Part shown: positions 45,832 to 56,019 of the stretch, one piece after another
Layout of the letters: each line of letters begins with the position of its first letter
Position numbering within the stretch: position 1 is the stretch's first letter
DNA from: Rhizobium sp. L51/94
GTDB taxonomy: Bacteria; Pseudomonadota; Alphaproteobacteria; Rhizobiales; Rhizobiaceae
NCBI RefSeq assembly: GCF_019355555.1
Contig: NZ_CP072141.1
Span: forward strand, 2,040,001-2,104,000
Length of the DNA stretch: 64,000 bases
Direction: 5' to 3'
The notes under the pieces: generated by a model
Told to the model about the DNA's origin: nothing
What the model saw: the letters and a program-made list of their open reading frames with translations, nothing else
Database searches by the model: none
Program-made: the position numbers and the translations under genes

Positions 45832-46121
45832 AATGGAAATTGCGGTTGGGGAGAGAATTTGTCCCCAACAGCTTGTTGGGCGGGCCCGTAGGGTTGATTT
45901 TCAGGCTTTGCGACAGAGATAAAGCATGTTAATCGGGCCATGACTGTGAACAGTCGTCCCGAATACGCAGATTCTACATGCCGTTATTGCGCGGTTTTGT
46001 GGTATCTCAAGCCGGGTTGAACGGGTTTGCCAACGGTGCTCCGATTGAGTGCTGCAGGTTGAAAACAGGGTAGGGGTGCCAGACGGCATTCTGATCAGGA
46101 AATAAGGTCGAGGAAACCGAC
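45832..46121 (+). promoter_or_regulatory. fabG-acpP spacer with hairpin
   Basis: The 290-base gap contains an 8-base stem (GTTGGGGA with TCCCCAAC, 45845-45869) a few bases after the fabG stop. No T run follows, so it may be a weak terminator or mRNA-stabilising hairpin. acpP is usually transcribed at much higher level than its neighbours, and its own promoter should lie in this gap. I cannot pick the -35 and -10 boxes with confidence. Confidence 0.4.
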
Positions 46122-46358
46122 ATGAGCGATATCGCAGAACGCGTTAAGAAAATTGTTGTTGATCATCTTGGCGTCGACGCCGACAAGGTTGTTGAAGGCG
46201 CCAGCTTCATCGACGACCTGGGTGCGGACTCGCTCGACACTGTCGAACTGGTCATGGCATTCGAAGAAGAATTCGGCGTTGAAATCCCGGACGACGCCGC
46301 CGACTCCATTCTGACGGTTGGCGACGCTGTAAAGTTCATCGAAAAGGCCCAGGCTTAA
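46122..46358 (+). CDS. acpP: Acyl carrier protein
   Basis: The 78-residue acidic ACP carries growing acyl chains on a phosphopantetheine arm at Ser37 in [14 protein letters not shown]. The sequence matches the fatty acid synthesis ACP rather than specialised rhizobial ACPs. A GAGGAAACC site precedes the ATG. A strong terminator follows, which isolates acpP as a highly expressed unit. Confidence 0.98.
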   Translation: MSDIAERVKKIVVDHLGVDADKVVEGASFIDDLGADSLDTVELVMAFEEEFGVEIPDDAADSILTVGDAVKFIEKAQA

Positions 46359-46374
46359 CAGCTTGGCAATATTA

Positions 46375-46404
46375 AAGGGCGGGCTCATGGAGTCCGCCCT
46401 TTTT
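46375..46404 (+). terminator. Rho-independent terminator after acpP
   Basis: A 12-base stem (AAGGGCGGGCTC with GAGTCCGCCCTT, one G-T pair) with an ATG triloop is followed by a T run. It begins 17 bases after the acpP stop and separates acpP from fabF. Confidence 0.93.
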
Positions 46405-46469
46405 CGTCCGGTCATGCCGGACTTTCCATATGATATGCATGACATGCGCGAAGACAGGGGCTGAGGGCG

Positions 46470-47732
46470 ATGAGACGTGTCGTTATCACGGGTACCGGCA
46501 TGGTATCTCCTTTGGGGTGTGGCACGGAGGTGTCCTGGACACGCTTGCTCGCCGGCCACAACGGCGCCCGCCTGATCACCGAATTCGAAGTTTCCGATTT
46601 GCCTGCCAAGATCGCCTGCCGGGTTCCCGTCGGCGACGGTAGCGACGGCACGTTCAATGCCGACGACTGGATGGAGCCGAAGGAACAGCGCAAGGTCGAT
46701 CCCTTCATCATCTACGGCATGGCCGCCGCCGATATGGCGCTGAACGATGCCGGCTGGCATCCGAAGACCGACGAGGACCAGATTGCTACCGGTGTGATGA
46801 TCGGCTCCGGTATCGGGGGTCTGGAAGGCATCGTCGAGGCCGGCTACACGTTGCGTGACAAGGGTCCCCGGCGCATCTCTCCGTTTTTCATTCCCGGCCG
46901 TCTGATCAATCTTGTGTCCGGCCAGGTCTCTATTCGCCACAAGCTGCGCGGCCCGAACCACGCCGTCGTCACGGCCTGTTCCACCGGGGCCCATGCCATC
47001 GGCGACGCCGCCCGCTTCATCGCCTTTGGCGATGCTGACGTGATGGTTGCCGGCGGTGCCGAGGCTCCCGTTTGCCGCATTGCCATGGCTGGATTTGCCG
47101 CCTGCAAGGCGTTGTCGACCCAGCACAACGACGATCCACAGAAGGCTTCGCGCCCTTACGACAACGACCGCGACGGCTTTGTCATGGGCGAGGGAGCTGG
47201 CATCGTCGTGCTCGAGGAACTCGAACACGCCAAGGCGCGCGGCGCCAAGATATATGCGGAAGTGGTCGGCTATGGCCTGTCCGGCGACGCCTACCACATC
47301 ACCGCACCGTCAGAAAACGGCGAGGGCGCTTTCCGCTGCATGACATCTGCCTTGAAGCGTGCGGGCGTCACGGCAGCCGATGTGGACTACATCAATGCCC
47401 ATGGCACATCGACCATGGCCGATACGATCGAGCTTGGCGCCGTCGAGCGACTGGTCGGCGCCTCCGCTTCGAAGATCTCGATGTCGTCCACCAAGTCGGC
47501 GACCGGACATCTCCTCGGAGCGGCCGGAGCAATCGAGGCGATTTTCTCGGCATTGGCGATCCGCGACAATATCGTGCCGCCGACGCTGAACCTCGACAAT
47601 CCGGAGCGGCCAACCGCGATCGATCTGGTACCGCACACCGCGCGCAAGCGCGATGTCAACATTGCGCTGTCGAACTCCTTCGGATTTGGCGGAACCAACG
47701 CGTCGCTCGTTCTGCGCCGCTATGAGGCTTAG
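46470..47732 (+). CDS. fabF: 3-oxoacyl-ACP synthase II
   Basis: This condensing enzyme of fatty acid elongation is 420 residues long. The active-site Cys170 is in VVTACSTGAHAIGDA, and the catalytic His residues are in INAHGTSTMADTIE and SATGHLLGAAG. The normal glycine-rich end SNSFGFGGTNASLVLRR is present. The start ATG at 46470 follows GGGGCTGAGGGCG. It is transcribed with mltG downstream (112-base gap). Confidence 0.97.
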   Translation: MRRVVITGTGMVSPLGCGTEVSWTRLLAGHNGARLITEFEVSDLPAKIACRVPVGDGSDGTFNADDWMEPKEQRKVDPFIIYGMAAADMALNDAGWHPKTDEDQIATGVMIGSGIGGLEGIVEAGYTLRDKGPRRISPFFIPGRLINLVSGQVSIRHKLRGPNHAVVTACSTGAHAIGDAARFIAFGDADVMVAGGAEAPVCRIAMAGFAACKALSTQHNDDPQKASRPYDNDRDGFVMGEGAGIVVLEELEHAKARGAKIYAEVVGYGLSGDAYHITAPSENGEGAFRCMTSALKRAGVTAADVDYINAHGTSTMADTIELGAVERLVGASASKISMSSTKSATGHLLGAAGAIEAIFSALAIRDNIVPPTLNLDNPERPTAIDLVPHTARKRDVNIALSNSFGFGGTNASLVLRRYEA

Positions 47733-47844
47733 AGGCAGGTAACGGCTGATTTTTCGCGCACCACGTGTGTGCGGAAGATCCTGAACCTGTTTTTGCCGCA
47801 TTGCTTGGTCAAGAGCGGACAAAGACAAGAAGAAGGGACTGCCG

Positions 47845-49041
47845 GTGAACGACACGAACCAGAACGGGGATACGCCGGCGGGGCAGAAGGGACCGATCAT
47901 TCCTAAATCGCCAAACGAGGCATTGCGTCCCGAACGCGTGCCGGAGCCACCGAAGCGGTCCCGCAAGGCCCGCAGCCAGATGGTCATCTTCCTGAACTTC
48001 CTGATGACGCTTGTCGTCTTCGTCATCGCGCTGGGCGTCATCGGCTTCTACTATGTCGTCTCGACCTACCAGTCGCCCGGACCGCTGACCACCAATGCCA
48101 ACTTCATCGTCCGTAACGGAGCGGGTCCATCCGAAATCGCTTCTCGGCTGGAGGCCAGCAACATCATTTCTGATGCTCGGATATTCAAATATCTCGCGGC
48201 CCGTCAACTCCGCGACGGCGATACACTGAAGGCCGGCGAATACGAGATCAAGGCCGGCGCGTCCATGAAGGACATCATGGAGTTGATGGAGTCCGGCAAG
48301 TCCATTCTCTATTCCGTCACGCTGCCGGAGGGCCTGACAACTCGCCAGATCTTCAACAAGCTTCAGGCCGATCCCATACTCGAGGGCGAACTGCCGTCTG
48401 CCCTGCCGCCGGAGGGAAGTCTCGAGCCGAACACCTACAAGTTTTCTCGCGGCGCGAAGCGTGCCGAGATTGTCGACCAGATGGCTGCGGCCCAGAAGAA
48501 ACTGGTCGACCAGATCTGGGAAAAGCGTGACGCCAACCTGCCATTCGCCAGCAAGCAGGAACTCGTCATACTGGCATCGATCGTCGAAAAGGAAACCGGC
48601 CTTGCCGACGAGCGTGCACATGTAGCGTCGGTATTCATCAACCGCCTCGCCAAGAACATGCGCCTTCAGTCTGATCCAACCGTGATCTACGGTCTGTTCG
48701 GCGGGGACGGCAAGCCGACAGACCGGCCGATCTACCAATCGGACCTGAAGAAGGAAACGCCGTACAACACCTACATCATCAAGGGTTTGCCGCCGACGCC
48801 GATTGCCAATCCCGGACGCGATGCACTCGAAGCCACGGCCAACCCCTGGAAGTCGCAGGATCTCTACTTTGTAGCCGACGGCAGTGGCGGGCATGTCTTT
48901 TCCGCGACGCTGGAAGAGCATAACGCCAACGTCAAGCGCTGGCGCAAGATCCTGGCCGACAAGGGCGTCAACAGCACCGATATCGTTGTCGACGGCCAGC
49001 CTGAAGAAAATGGTGCCGTGACGCCGGCAAAGAAGAAGTAA
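47845..49041 (+). CDS. mltG: Endolytic murein transglycosylase MltG
   Basis: MltG cuts nascent peptidoglycan strands at the inner membrane and helps to set strand length. The 398-residue protein has a Pro/Lys-rich cytoplasmic N-terminus, one membrane segment (about 46-71), a LysM-like region, and the YceG catalytic domain. The EKE at residues 248-250 (LASIVEKETG) contains the catalytic glutamate. A conserved NRL (VFINRLAKNMRLQSDPTVIYG) follows. The start is GTG. It sits after fabF, as in many proteobacteria. Confidence 0.95.
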   Translation: MNDTNQNGDTPAGQKGPIIPKSPNEALRPERVPEPPKRSRKARSQMVIFLNFLMTLVVFVIALGVIGFYYVVSTYQSPGPLTTNANFIVRNGAGPSEIASRLEASNIISDARIFKYLAARQLRDGDTLKAGEYEIKAGASMKDIMELMESGKSILYSVTLPEGLTTRQIFNKLQADPILEGELPSALPPEGSLEPNTYKFSRGAKRAEIVDQMAAAQKKLVDQIWEKRDANLPFASKQELVILASIVEKETGLADERAHVASVFINRLAKNMRLQSDPTVIYGLFGGDGKPTDRPIYQSDLKKETPYNTYIIKGLPPTPIANPGRDALEATANPWKSQDLYFVADGSGGHVFSATLEEHNANVKRWRKILADKGVNSTDIVVDGQPEENGAVTPAKKK

Positions 49042-49066
49042 CCCGAAGCAAAGCACGGAGACGCTG

Positions 49067-49954
49067 ATGGCACTGCAGTCCATGACAGGATTTGCCCGGC
49101 GTGAAGGCACCAGCGGTCGCTACCGCTGGGCCTGGGAACTGCGCTCGGTCAACGGCAAGGGGCTCGACTTGCGCCTGCGCCTGCCGCCCGGCCTAGAGCG
49201 TCTGGAACTCGACATCCGGCGCCTTGTTCCGCTGCAGTTTTCCCGTGGCAACATTCAGGCAAGCCTGTCGATCTCGGCCGACGAAAACCGCTTCGAAGCG
49301 GTCGTCAACCAGGCAGCACTCGCCACCGTACTTGCCATGCGCGATCAGCTGGCCGGCATCATCGATCCCGCGCCGCTGAAGCTCGATACGCTGATGGCGA
49401 TCCGCGGCATCATAGAGTTTCGCGAGACCCCCGAAGGTGACGATGCAGTCGCCAGCCGCGACGCCGACATCATGGCTGGGCTCGAGGGTGCGCTCTACGA
49501 CCTCAGGACCATGCGGGAGGAGGAAGGACAGGCGCTGGCCCACGTCCTGCTCGACCAGGTCGCCACCATCGAGACGCTGACGGATACCATAGAGCGCGAT
49601 CCGTCGCGGTCGCCGGCTGAAATCGCCACGAGGCTTGCAGCCCAGGTCGCTTTGTTGATGGACGCAGCCTCCGGGCTGCATCGCGACAGGCTTCACGCAG
49701 AGGCGGCGCTCATCGCCACCAGGGCGGATTTGCGCGAGGAGATAGACCGGCTGATGGCCCATGTCGCCGCCTCTCGCGAATTGATGAGGAAAGGTGGCCC
49801 GATAGGGCGCAAGCTCGATTTTCTTGCACAGGAATTTAACCGCGAATCGAATACCGTCTGTTCGAAATCGAATGCCGCAGCCGTTACCAACGCCGGCATC
49901 GAATTGAAGGTGGTCATCGACCAGTTTCGCGAACAAGTTCAGAATTTGGAGTGA
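49067..49954 (+). CDS. YicC-family endoribonuclease
   Basis: The 295-residue protein begins QSMTGFARREG, the family hallmark, and ends LDFLAQEFNRESNTVCSKSN followed by GIELKVVIDQFREQVQNLE, the conserved DUF1732 tail. YicC was shown in E. coli to be an endoribonuclease that affects small RNA RyhB. A predicted coiled coil occupies the middle. gmk starts immediately after the stop, so the two are co-translated. Confidence 0.95.
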   Translation: MALQSMTGFARREGTSGRYRWAWELRSVNGKGLDLRLRLPPGLERLELDIRRLVPLQFSRGNIQASLSISADENRFEAVVNQAALATVLAMRDQLAGIIDPAPLKLDTLMAIRGIIEFRETPEGDDAVASRDADIMAGLEGALYDLRTMREEEGQALAHVLLDQVATIETLTDTIERDPSRSPAEIATRLAAQVALLMDAASGLHRDRLHAEAALIATRADLREEIDRLMAHVAASRELMRKGGPIGRKLDFLAQEFNRESNTVCSKSNAAAVTNAGIELKVVIDQFREQVQNLE

Positions 49955-50620
49955 ATGATGAATACGGCGATCTCGCCATCGTTGCCAATCGCCCGACGCG
50001 GTCTGATGCTGGTCATCTCCTCGCCATCGGGCGCCGGCAAATCGACCATTGCCCGCACGCTGCTGGCCGACGACAAGCAACTCAGCCTCTCCGTCAGCGT
50101 CACCACGCGCCAGCGTCGCCCGAGTGAAATCGCCGATGTCCACTACCACTTCGTCTCGCAGCGCGAGTTCGAGCGGATGCGCGATGCCGATGCACTTCTG
50201 GAATGGGCAGAGGTTCATGGCAATTTCTACGGCACGCCGCGCGAGCCTGTCGAGACGGCGATGGCCGAGGGCCGCGACATGCTGTTCGATATCGACTGGC
50301 AGGGCGCCCAACAGTTGCAGGACAAGATGGCGGCAGACGTGGTCTCGGTCTTCATCCTGCCGCCGACCATGACGGAACTTCAGTCCCGACTGCATCGCCG
50401 TGCCGAAGACTCGGAGGCGGTGATTGCGACGCGGCTGCAGAATTCCCGCGCCGAAATCGAGCACTGGCGGGAGTACGATTATGTTCTGGTCAACGAGGAT
50501 CTGAACACAGCCTTCGATTCGGTGCAGTCGATCGTCAAGGCCGAGCGTCTGCGCCGCGACCGTCGCCATGGTATGTTCGATTTCATTCGGGGCTTGCTGG
50601 AAGAAGTGCCGAAACTCTAG
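49955..50620 (+). CDS. gmk: Guanylate kinase
   Basis: Gmk phosphorylates GMP to GDP. The 221-residue protein has the P-loop [10 protein letters not shown] (about 23-32), the GMP-binding segment [20 protein letters not shown], and the lid region [15 protein letters not shown]. The stop TAG overlaps the stop of the convergent rsmA (CTAG). ATG 49955 directly abuts the yicC stop; a second ATG at 49958 is possible. Confidence 0.97.
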   Translation: MMNTAISPSLPIARRGLMLVISSPSGAGKSTIARTLLADDKQLSLSVSVTTRQRRPSEIADVHYHFVSQREFERMRDADALLEWAEVHGNFYGTPREPVETAMAEGRDMLFDIDWQGAQQLQDKMAADVVSVFILPPTMTELQSRLHRRAEDSEAVIATRLQNSRAEIEHWREYDYVLVNEDLNTAFDSVQSIVKAERLRRDRRHGMFDFIRGLLEEVPKL

Positions 50621-51444
50621 AGGCAGTTCGCCAGCCGGCAGAACTCTTCCACGGACAATGTTTCGGCCCGCCTTGTCGGGTCGATGTCGGCGCGCGCCAG
50701 CAGCACTTCCCCACCGAGCGATTTGACACTCTGGCGCAGCATCTTGCGGCGCTGGCCAAAAGCCGCCTCGGTGACACGCTCGAGCTTAGCGACGGAGCAG
50801 GGGATCGGGTTTTCGCGAGGTGTCAGGTGGATCACCGACGAGGTGACCTTGGGCGGCGGCGTGAAAGCCTGCGGCGAGATATCGAAAGCCGCGTAGGCCT
50901 CCGTGCGCCAGCCACAGATCACGCCCAGTCGTCCGTAATGATTGTCGCCCTCGGCAGCGACGATGCGCTGGCCGACTTCCTTCTGGAACATCAGTGTCAG
51001 CGATTGCCAGAACGGCGGCCAAACGGCTGGCAGCAGCCAGTTCAGCAGCAACTGTGTGCCAACATTGTAGGGGAGGTTGGCGATGACCCGCACGGGGCCA
51101 TCTGTCGCCAGCGCGGCAAAGTCGATCTTCAGCGCATCGCCTTCGATCACCTCCAACCGGCCGGGATAATGGGCAGCAATCTCCGCTAGCGCCGGCAGGC
51201 AGCGCGGGTCGCGCTCGATGGCTATGACCTTCTTGGCACCGAGCGCTAAGATTGCCCGCGTCAGTCCCCCGGGACCGGGCCCGACCTCGATGACGGTAAC
51301 GCCCTCAAGGTTGCCGGCCGTCCGCGCCACGCGCTGCGTCAGGTTGAGGTCGAGAATGAAATTCTGTCCCAGCGCCTTGCGTGCATCGAGCCCAAACCGC
51401 TCGATGACATCGCGAAGGGGAGGCAGCCCGTCGAGAGCGGCCAT
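50617..51444 (-). CDS. rsmA: 16S rRNA A1518/A1519 dimethyltransferase
   Basis: RsmA (KsgA) dimethylates two adjacent adenosines near the 3' end of 16S rRNA, and its loss gives kasugamycin resistance. The 275-residue protein has the SAM motif [15 protein letters not shown], the conserved [10 protein letters not shown] start region and the catalytic motif NLPYNVGT. It is the last gene of the lptF-to-rsmA run; its start overlaps the pdxA stop (TGATG). Confidence 0.97.
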   Translation of the reverse strand: MAALDGLPPLRDVIERFGLDARKALGQNFILDLNLTQRVARTAGNLEGVTVIEVGPGPGGLTRAILALGAKKVIAIERDPRCLPALAEIAAHYPGRLEVIEGDALKIDFAALATDGPVRVIANLPYNVGTQLLLNWLLPAVWPPFWQSLTLMFQKEVGQRIVAAEGDNHYGRLGVICGWRTEAYAAFDISPQAFTPPPKVTSSVIHLTPRENPIPCSVAKLERVTEAAFGQRRKMLRQSVKSLGGEVLLARADIDPTRRAETLSVEEFCRLANCL

Positions 51445-52469
51445 CAGGCAGATATCCTGTCGACACGGGCAAGGTCGGCAGCAAGCTTCAGGGCTGCCAC
51501 GAGACTGTCCGCCTTGGCAATGCCCTTGCCGGCAATGCCGAAGGCGGTGCCGTGGTCCGGCGATGTGCGGACGAAGGGAAGGCCGAGCGTCACGTTGACG
51601 GAGTCGTCGAACCCGAGCGCTTTGGCCGGGATCAGCGCCTGGTCATGATACATGCAGATAGCCACATCGTAGCGATGGCGTGCGTCGTCGTGGAACATGG
51701 TGTCGGCCGGAAGCGGGCCGAAGGCGTCGATACCCTCGGCGCGCAATACCTCGATGGCGGGGTGGATGATGTCCTTGTCCTCGCTACCGAGCGTCCCGTC
51801 CTCGCCGGCATGAGGATTGAGCCCGGCTACAGCAAGCCGGGGGCGGGCAATGCCGAAACGGGCCTTGAGATCGGCGTGCGTAATCCGGCAGGTCTCGATG
51901 ATGAGGTCTGCTGTCAGCGCTGTCGGCACGTCCTTCAGGGGAATGTGGATCGTTACCGGTATGGCTCGTAATTTCGGGCCGGCCAGCATCATCACAGGCA
52001 TGAAGCGCTTGCCGCTGTGGCGGCCTGCAAGGTCCGCCAGAAATTCCGTATGGCCGGGAAAGCCGAAGCCGGCCTCGTATAGCACGGACTTGGCAATCGG
52101 GTTCGTCACGACAGCTGCAGCCTCTCCTGCCATTGTCAGCTGTACGGCAGTCTCGATCGCAGCGATGGTGCCGCGCGCGGTCGAAACATGCGGCACGCCA
52201 GCAGCCACGTCGACACCCGAAGCCACCGGCAGAACCGGCAGCGCGGTGGCGAAGATCGAGCAGGCCTGCGCAGCATCGCATTCCCGAAGGGGAATCTCCC
52301 GTCCCAGCAACCGGGCGCGTACGCCGAGGGCAGCCGGATCGCCGATGAAAAGGAACGGCGCAAGCCCCAGCTCCGTGCGGCGCATCCACGCGTCAAGCGT
52401 TATGTCGAGGCCTATGCCGGCAGGGTCGCCCTGGGTAAGCGCCAGTGGCCGGGTGTTGAACGCTGTCAT
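51444..52469 (-). CDS. pdxA: 4-hydroxythreonine-4-phosphate dehydrogenase
   Basis: PdxA makes the amino-ketone precursor in the DXP-dependent route to pyridoxal phosphate. The 341-residue protein has the metal-binding His residues in [11 protein letters not shown] and [13 protein letters not shown] and the conserved [15 protein letters not shown]. The start [13 protein letters not shown]-like region ([15 protein letters not shown]) is typical. It lies 9 bases from the surA gene, in the usual surA-pdxA-rsmA order. Confidence 0.97.
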   Translation of the reverse strand: MTAFNTRPLALTQGDPAGIGLDITLDAWMRRTELGLAPFLFIGDPAALGVRARLLGREIPLRECDAAQACSIFATALPVLPVASGVDVAAGVPHVSTARGTIAAIETAVQLTMAGEAAAVVTNPIAKSVLYEAGFGFPGHTEFLADLAGRHSGKRFMPVMMLAGPKLRAIPVTIHIPLKDVPTALTADLIIETCRITHADLKARFGIARPRLAVAGLNPHAGEDGTLGSEDKDIIHPAIEVLRAEGIDAFGPLPADTMFHDDARHRYDVAICMYHDQALIPAKALGFDDSVNVTLGLPFVRTSPDHGTAFGIAGKGIAKADSLVAALKLAADLARVDRISA

Positions 52470-52478
52470 CCGAAGAGA

Positions 52479-53456
52479 TCAGCGGTAGATGATCTGCGCC
52501 TTGGAGCGCAGTTCATCCACGTATTTCTTCTCGTTGCCGGTGGCCTCGCCCTGGGCGTTCTTGCCAAGATCTTCCTGGCGGAAGACGGCAGCGGCGGCGA
52601 CATCGTCGCTGACCTGACGCTTGGAGCAAATGGCCAGATACTCGACGCCACGGTCCGTGACGATGGAAGACGTTGTGTTGCCGGTCGCGCCCTCGACCAG
52701 CGGCTTCCACTGGGTTGGCAGTTCCGGCGCAAGAACGCGGCCGAGGTCGCGCACCGAGACGTCATGCATCGTGGCGGCAAACACCTTGGCCTGCTCGCAT
52801 CCCGGGAATTTGGCGCGCGAGGCATCTGCTTCGGCCTTGCGCTTGGCTTCCAGCGTTCCCTTCTTGGCGGCGGGGACCACGAAGATCACCTGCTTGAGGA
52901 AATATTCCGTGGTCGACGTGTTGTTCTTGTTCTGCGTCATGCGGGTGATGAGCTCGTCGGGCGACAGCTTGCCGCTGGCGCCGAAGCGCGCATTCAGAAC
53001 GCGTGGCCAGCTCATCTGGATGGCGATATAAGCTTTGAAGTGTGCGGGCGTGACGCCGGTCTTTGTGAGGACCTCGTTCAGCTGCTCCGTCTTCATCTTG
53101 TTGCTTGCGGCAAAGCGGGCATAGGAAGCATCGACATCCGTTGTCGACACCGACATGCGAACGCGCTGGATTTCCTGGCGCTTCAGCAGTTCCGTGACCA
53201 GCTGCTCCTTGGCGAGCTTGGGCAAGTCGCCCGTCTGGTGCTGCAGGCGCATGAAGTTGATACGCTTGGCGATGTCGCCGCTGGTGATGACTTCATTGTT
53301 GACGAGGACCTTGACCTCGCTGGTGCCCGATGCGACGGCCGGAGGAGCGCCCCGCTGTTGTGGCGCAGCCTGGCCCGAGATCGGCAGTGATGTGGCAATG
53401 GCCAAGGCGACAGCGCCGGTTAAAATGGCGCGTACCGGGTTCTGTCCAGCAAACAT
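52479..53456 (-). CDS. surA: SurA-type periplasmic chaperone/peptidyl-prolyl isomerase
   Basis: The 325-residue protein has a signal peptide (about 1-28, ending SGQAA). The SurA N-terminal chaperone region follows (about 47-190), with VKVLVNNEVITSGDIAKRINF-like opening and WPRVLNARFGASGKLS. A single, weakly conserved parvulin-like region then follows (about 190-310). SurA guides outer-membrane proteins, including LptD, to the Bam complex, and here it directly follows lptD. The parvulin part has lost several typical residues, so isomerase activity is doubtful. Confidence 0.88.
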   Translation of the reverse strand: MFAGQNPVRAILTGAVALAIATSLPISGQAAPQQRGAPPAVASGTSEVKVLVNNEVITSGDIAKRINFMRLQHQTGDLPKLAKEQLVTELLKRQEIQRVRMSVSTTDVDASYARFAASNKMKTEQLNEVLTKTGVTPAHFKAYIAIQMSWPRVLNARFGASGKLSPDELITRMTQNKNNTSTTEYFLKQVIFVVPAAKKGTLEAKRKAEADASRAKFPGCEQAKVFAATMHDVSVRDLGRVLAPELPTQWKPLVEGATGNTTSSIVTDRGVEYLAICSKRQVSDDVAAAAVFRQEDLGKNAQGEATGNEKKYVDELRSKAQIIYR

Positions 53457-53667
53457 CGACTATCCCTCTCAAAGGTCCCAGCGGTTGGCCGCTCCTGTCC
53501 CGGACGTATCCGGACGGGCCAACGTTTCCTGCCGACCATCTACAGCAAGGCTATGGAATTGCACAATCCTTGCGGCGAAACAATGACACGGATTTTGCAC
53601 GGAATGGGATCTTTGGGCAGCGATATAACGGTGACCGGATGGAAATCCGGTCACCGTGCGCTTGATG

Positions 53668-56019
53668 CTAGAAGGTGGTGTCCGACGCGCTGCCGACATT
53701 GATGTCGCCAAGGGTACGGAAGGTGATCTTGGCACCGATGGACCAGTCGCTGGCGGTCTGGTCTACGCTGTCGCTTTTCGACAGGTAGGAGATGCTGAAG
53801 ATTGTGCATTCGTCGCTGTAGGAAAGTCCGACGCCACGACGCGTCACATCGTTGTTGTTCAGGTCGTAGCTGACCGTCCCGAAGATCGCCCAGTAGTCCT
53901 TGAAGTTGATCTGGGCGCGTGTCTGGATTTCGTCGTTGTCGGAGGTGAAGCCGTATTCGGGCTGCGCCTTGATATGCGTGTAGGTAACCGAGGTCTGGAA
54001 GTCGGCATTCGCATATCCGAGCGTCGAGTCACCACGCTTGAACGACATATCCTTGTGATCGAGGCGGTAGGAGCCCGTCAGCGACAAGCCCTGCGGTGTC
54101 GATAGAGACGCCATGGCGACATAGTCGGAAACACTGTCTTCGAGGCCAGACTCGGCACCGGCGTTTACAAGGTCCGCCGTATCGAAAGAGTTCTGTCCAG
54201 CCAGCTGGTAGGACTGGCCGACAATGCTCGTCAGCTTGTAGCCGCTGTCGAAGCTGCCGGTGTAGCGGATACCGACATTGGCGCGCGTGCCGCCTTCGAT
54301 ACGGTCGAAGCCCGAGAACTTGTCGCGATTGAAGAGGTTGCTGGCGTCGAAGACGAAGCTCTGCGCATCTTCGTTCGGCAGCCTGCCTGCCAGCGTCTCG
54401 TTCGGACGAACGTAAAGCTGTGCAATCGGCTCGAACACGTGTGTGCTGTTCGCCGTTGAGACCATGATCGGGTATTTCGCTTCGATCCCGGCCGTCAGCA
54501 TGCCCTGTGCGGCCGTGCTGCTGTCGTCGTAGTTGCCGGAATAGCTGTAGTTGGTGCCGATCGAATTCGGCGAGTCCATGCCGAGGCCGTAGGCATCGCC
54601 ACGTGCTGCCATCAACGGGGTGAGGAGGAGACCACCCTGCGTCGCGAAAGTCCGCTGCCACTGCAATTCGGTCGTCAGGCGGCTGGTGTCGCCCTTCAGT
54701 CCTTCAAACCGATCCTTGGTCGTCAGGTCGCTGAGGTCGCGCGCAGCCACTTCCTGGCGCGAGATGTTGGTGAAGTTCATCGTCGCCGAAAGTTCGCCGC
54801 CGTAAACGGGCTTGGGATCGACATAGTGGTAGTCGATCACCGGGGCAGCGATCGCCTGCTGCTTCTCGCTGTCGCTGTTTTCGGTGGCGTCCTGCACGTC
54901 GTAATAGAAGCCGCGCATATCGAAATAATTGCGCTTGCCGAGACCCGTCAAATAGACCTCGTTGGTGTGGGTGCTCTGGTTGAGACCCTCGATGCCGTAG
55001 GTACGGGCAAAGTTGTTGTCCGTCTGCGCCATCACATCCCAGCCGAACGTCCAGCGTGGATTGATCTGGAAATCGCCCTTGGAGGCGATCAACGCACGGG
55101 TCTTTGATTCCGCGTCGCTTGTGCCTGCAGTGAAGGCATCGGGCTTGTTCTGGTCGATACCGGCAGCCCGGATCGTATAGGTGCCGTTTTCAAGCCGCTG
55201 GCGGAATTCGCCTTCGAGCAGGAATCCCTGCGTGGTGTAACCCGTCGCGCTGACGGTTGCGTCCATGCTTGGCGAGATGACGTAGTAATAGGGAACCTTG
55301 GCGCCAAAACCAAGGTTTTGCGAGACGCTGAAGGTCGGGAACAGAAAGCCGGACTTGCGCTTGACCGTGTTGTCCGGAACTTCGATCCACGGAATGTAGG
55401 CAATCGGCAGGCCGAACAGTTCGAACCGGGCGTGCTCCAGGCGAACCGTATGCGTCACGCCGTTCTGGACGACGCGCTGCGCCTTCACCTGCCACAGCGG
55501 TGCCTTGCCGAGCTTGGTGCAGGCGAGGCAGGCCGTGTAGATGCCCTTGGTCAGGATCATCTGCGTACCGCCAACCCGCTCGGCCTTTTCGGAGGCAAGG
55601 CGGGTGTTGTCCGGCATTTCGATGCGCAGCGAATCGACGAAGCCATCCGAGAAACTGTCGGTGACGTCCATCTTGTCGCCATACATGCGATTGCCGTCGG
55701 GCGTGATGAGCTCGACATTGCCGAGCGCCATCATCCGGCCGGTCTTCTGATTGTAGACGACCTGCTGGGCGACCATCTTGTAGCCGCCATAGTTGATCTG
55801 CACCGCGCCGTTAGCGGTGACGACCTGTGTGTCCTTGTTATAGATCAGCTCGTTCGAGGACAGCACCAGCTTCGAATCAGCCGGTACATTGACCTTCGCG
55901 GTTTTCATTGGCGAGCCGTCCTGGCCGAATACGGCAGGCGACGTCGCGACGTAGGCACTCAGTGCTGCCAATACGACAGCCGAGAGCTTTCTGATCTGTT
56001 TGCGGTTAGTGACCGCCAC
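53668..56019 (-). CDS. lptD: LPS-assembly protein LptD
   Basis: LptD is the outer-membrane barrel that inserts lipopolysaccharide into the outer leaflet. The 783-residue protein has a signal peptide (about 10-33, VVLAALSAYVATSPAVFGQ), a beta-jellyroll OstA/LptA domain (about 55-180), then the LptD barrel to the C-terminus, which ends in Phe as outer-membrane barrels do. Start GTG 56019 overlaps the lptG stop (TAGTG); the ATG at 56085 would lie inside lptG. Cys residues ACLAC near 160 may take part in disulfides. Confidence 0.95.
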   Translation of the reverse strand: MAVTNRKQIRKLSAVVLAALSAYVATSPAVFGQDGSPMKTAKVNVPADSKLVLSSNELIYNKDTQVVTANGAVQINYGGYKMVAQQVVYNQKTGRMMALGNVELITPDGNRMYGDKMDVTDSFSDGFVDSLRIEMPDNTRLASEKAERVGGTQMILTKGIYTACLACTKLGKAPLWQVKAQRVVQNGVTHTVRLEHARFELFGLPIAYIPWIEVPDNTVKRKSGFLFPTFSVSQNLGFGAKVPYYYVISPSMDATVSATGYTTQGFLLEGEFRQRLENGTYTIRAAGIDQNKPDAFTAGTSDAESKTRALIASKGDFQINPRWTFGWDVMAQTDNNFARTYGIEGLNQSTHTNEVYLTGLGKRNYFDMRGFYYDVQDATENSDSEKQQAIAAPVIDYHYVDPKPVYGGELSATMNFTNISRQEVAARDLSDLTTKDRFEGLKGDTSRLTTELQWQRTFATQGGLLLTPLMAARGDAYGLGMDSPNSIGTNYSYSGNYDDSSTAAQGMLTAGIEAKYPIMVSTANSTHVFEPIAQLYVRPNETLAGRLPNEDAQSFVFDASNLFNRDKFSGFDRIEGGTRANVGIRYTGSFDSGYKLTSIVGQSYQLAGQNSFDTADLVNAGAESGLEDSVSDYVAMASLSTPQGLSLTGSYRLDHKDMSFKRGDSTLGYANADFQTSVTYTHIKAQPEYGFTSDNDEIQTRAQINFKDYWAIFGTVSYDLNNNDVTRRGVGLSYSDECTIFSISYLSKSDSVDQTASDWSIGAKITFRTLGDINVGSASDTTF

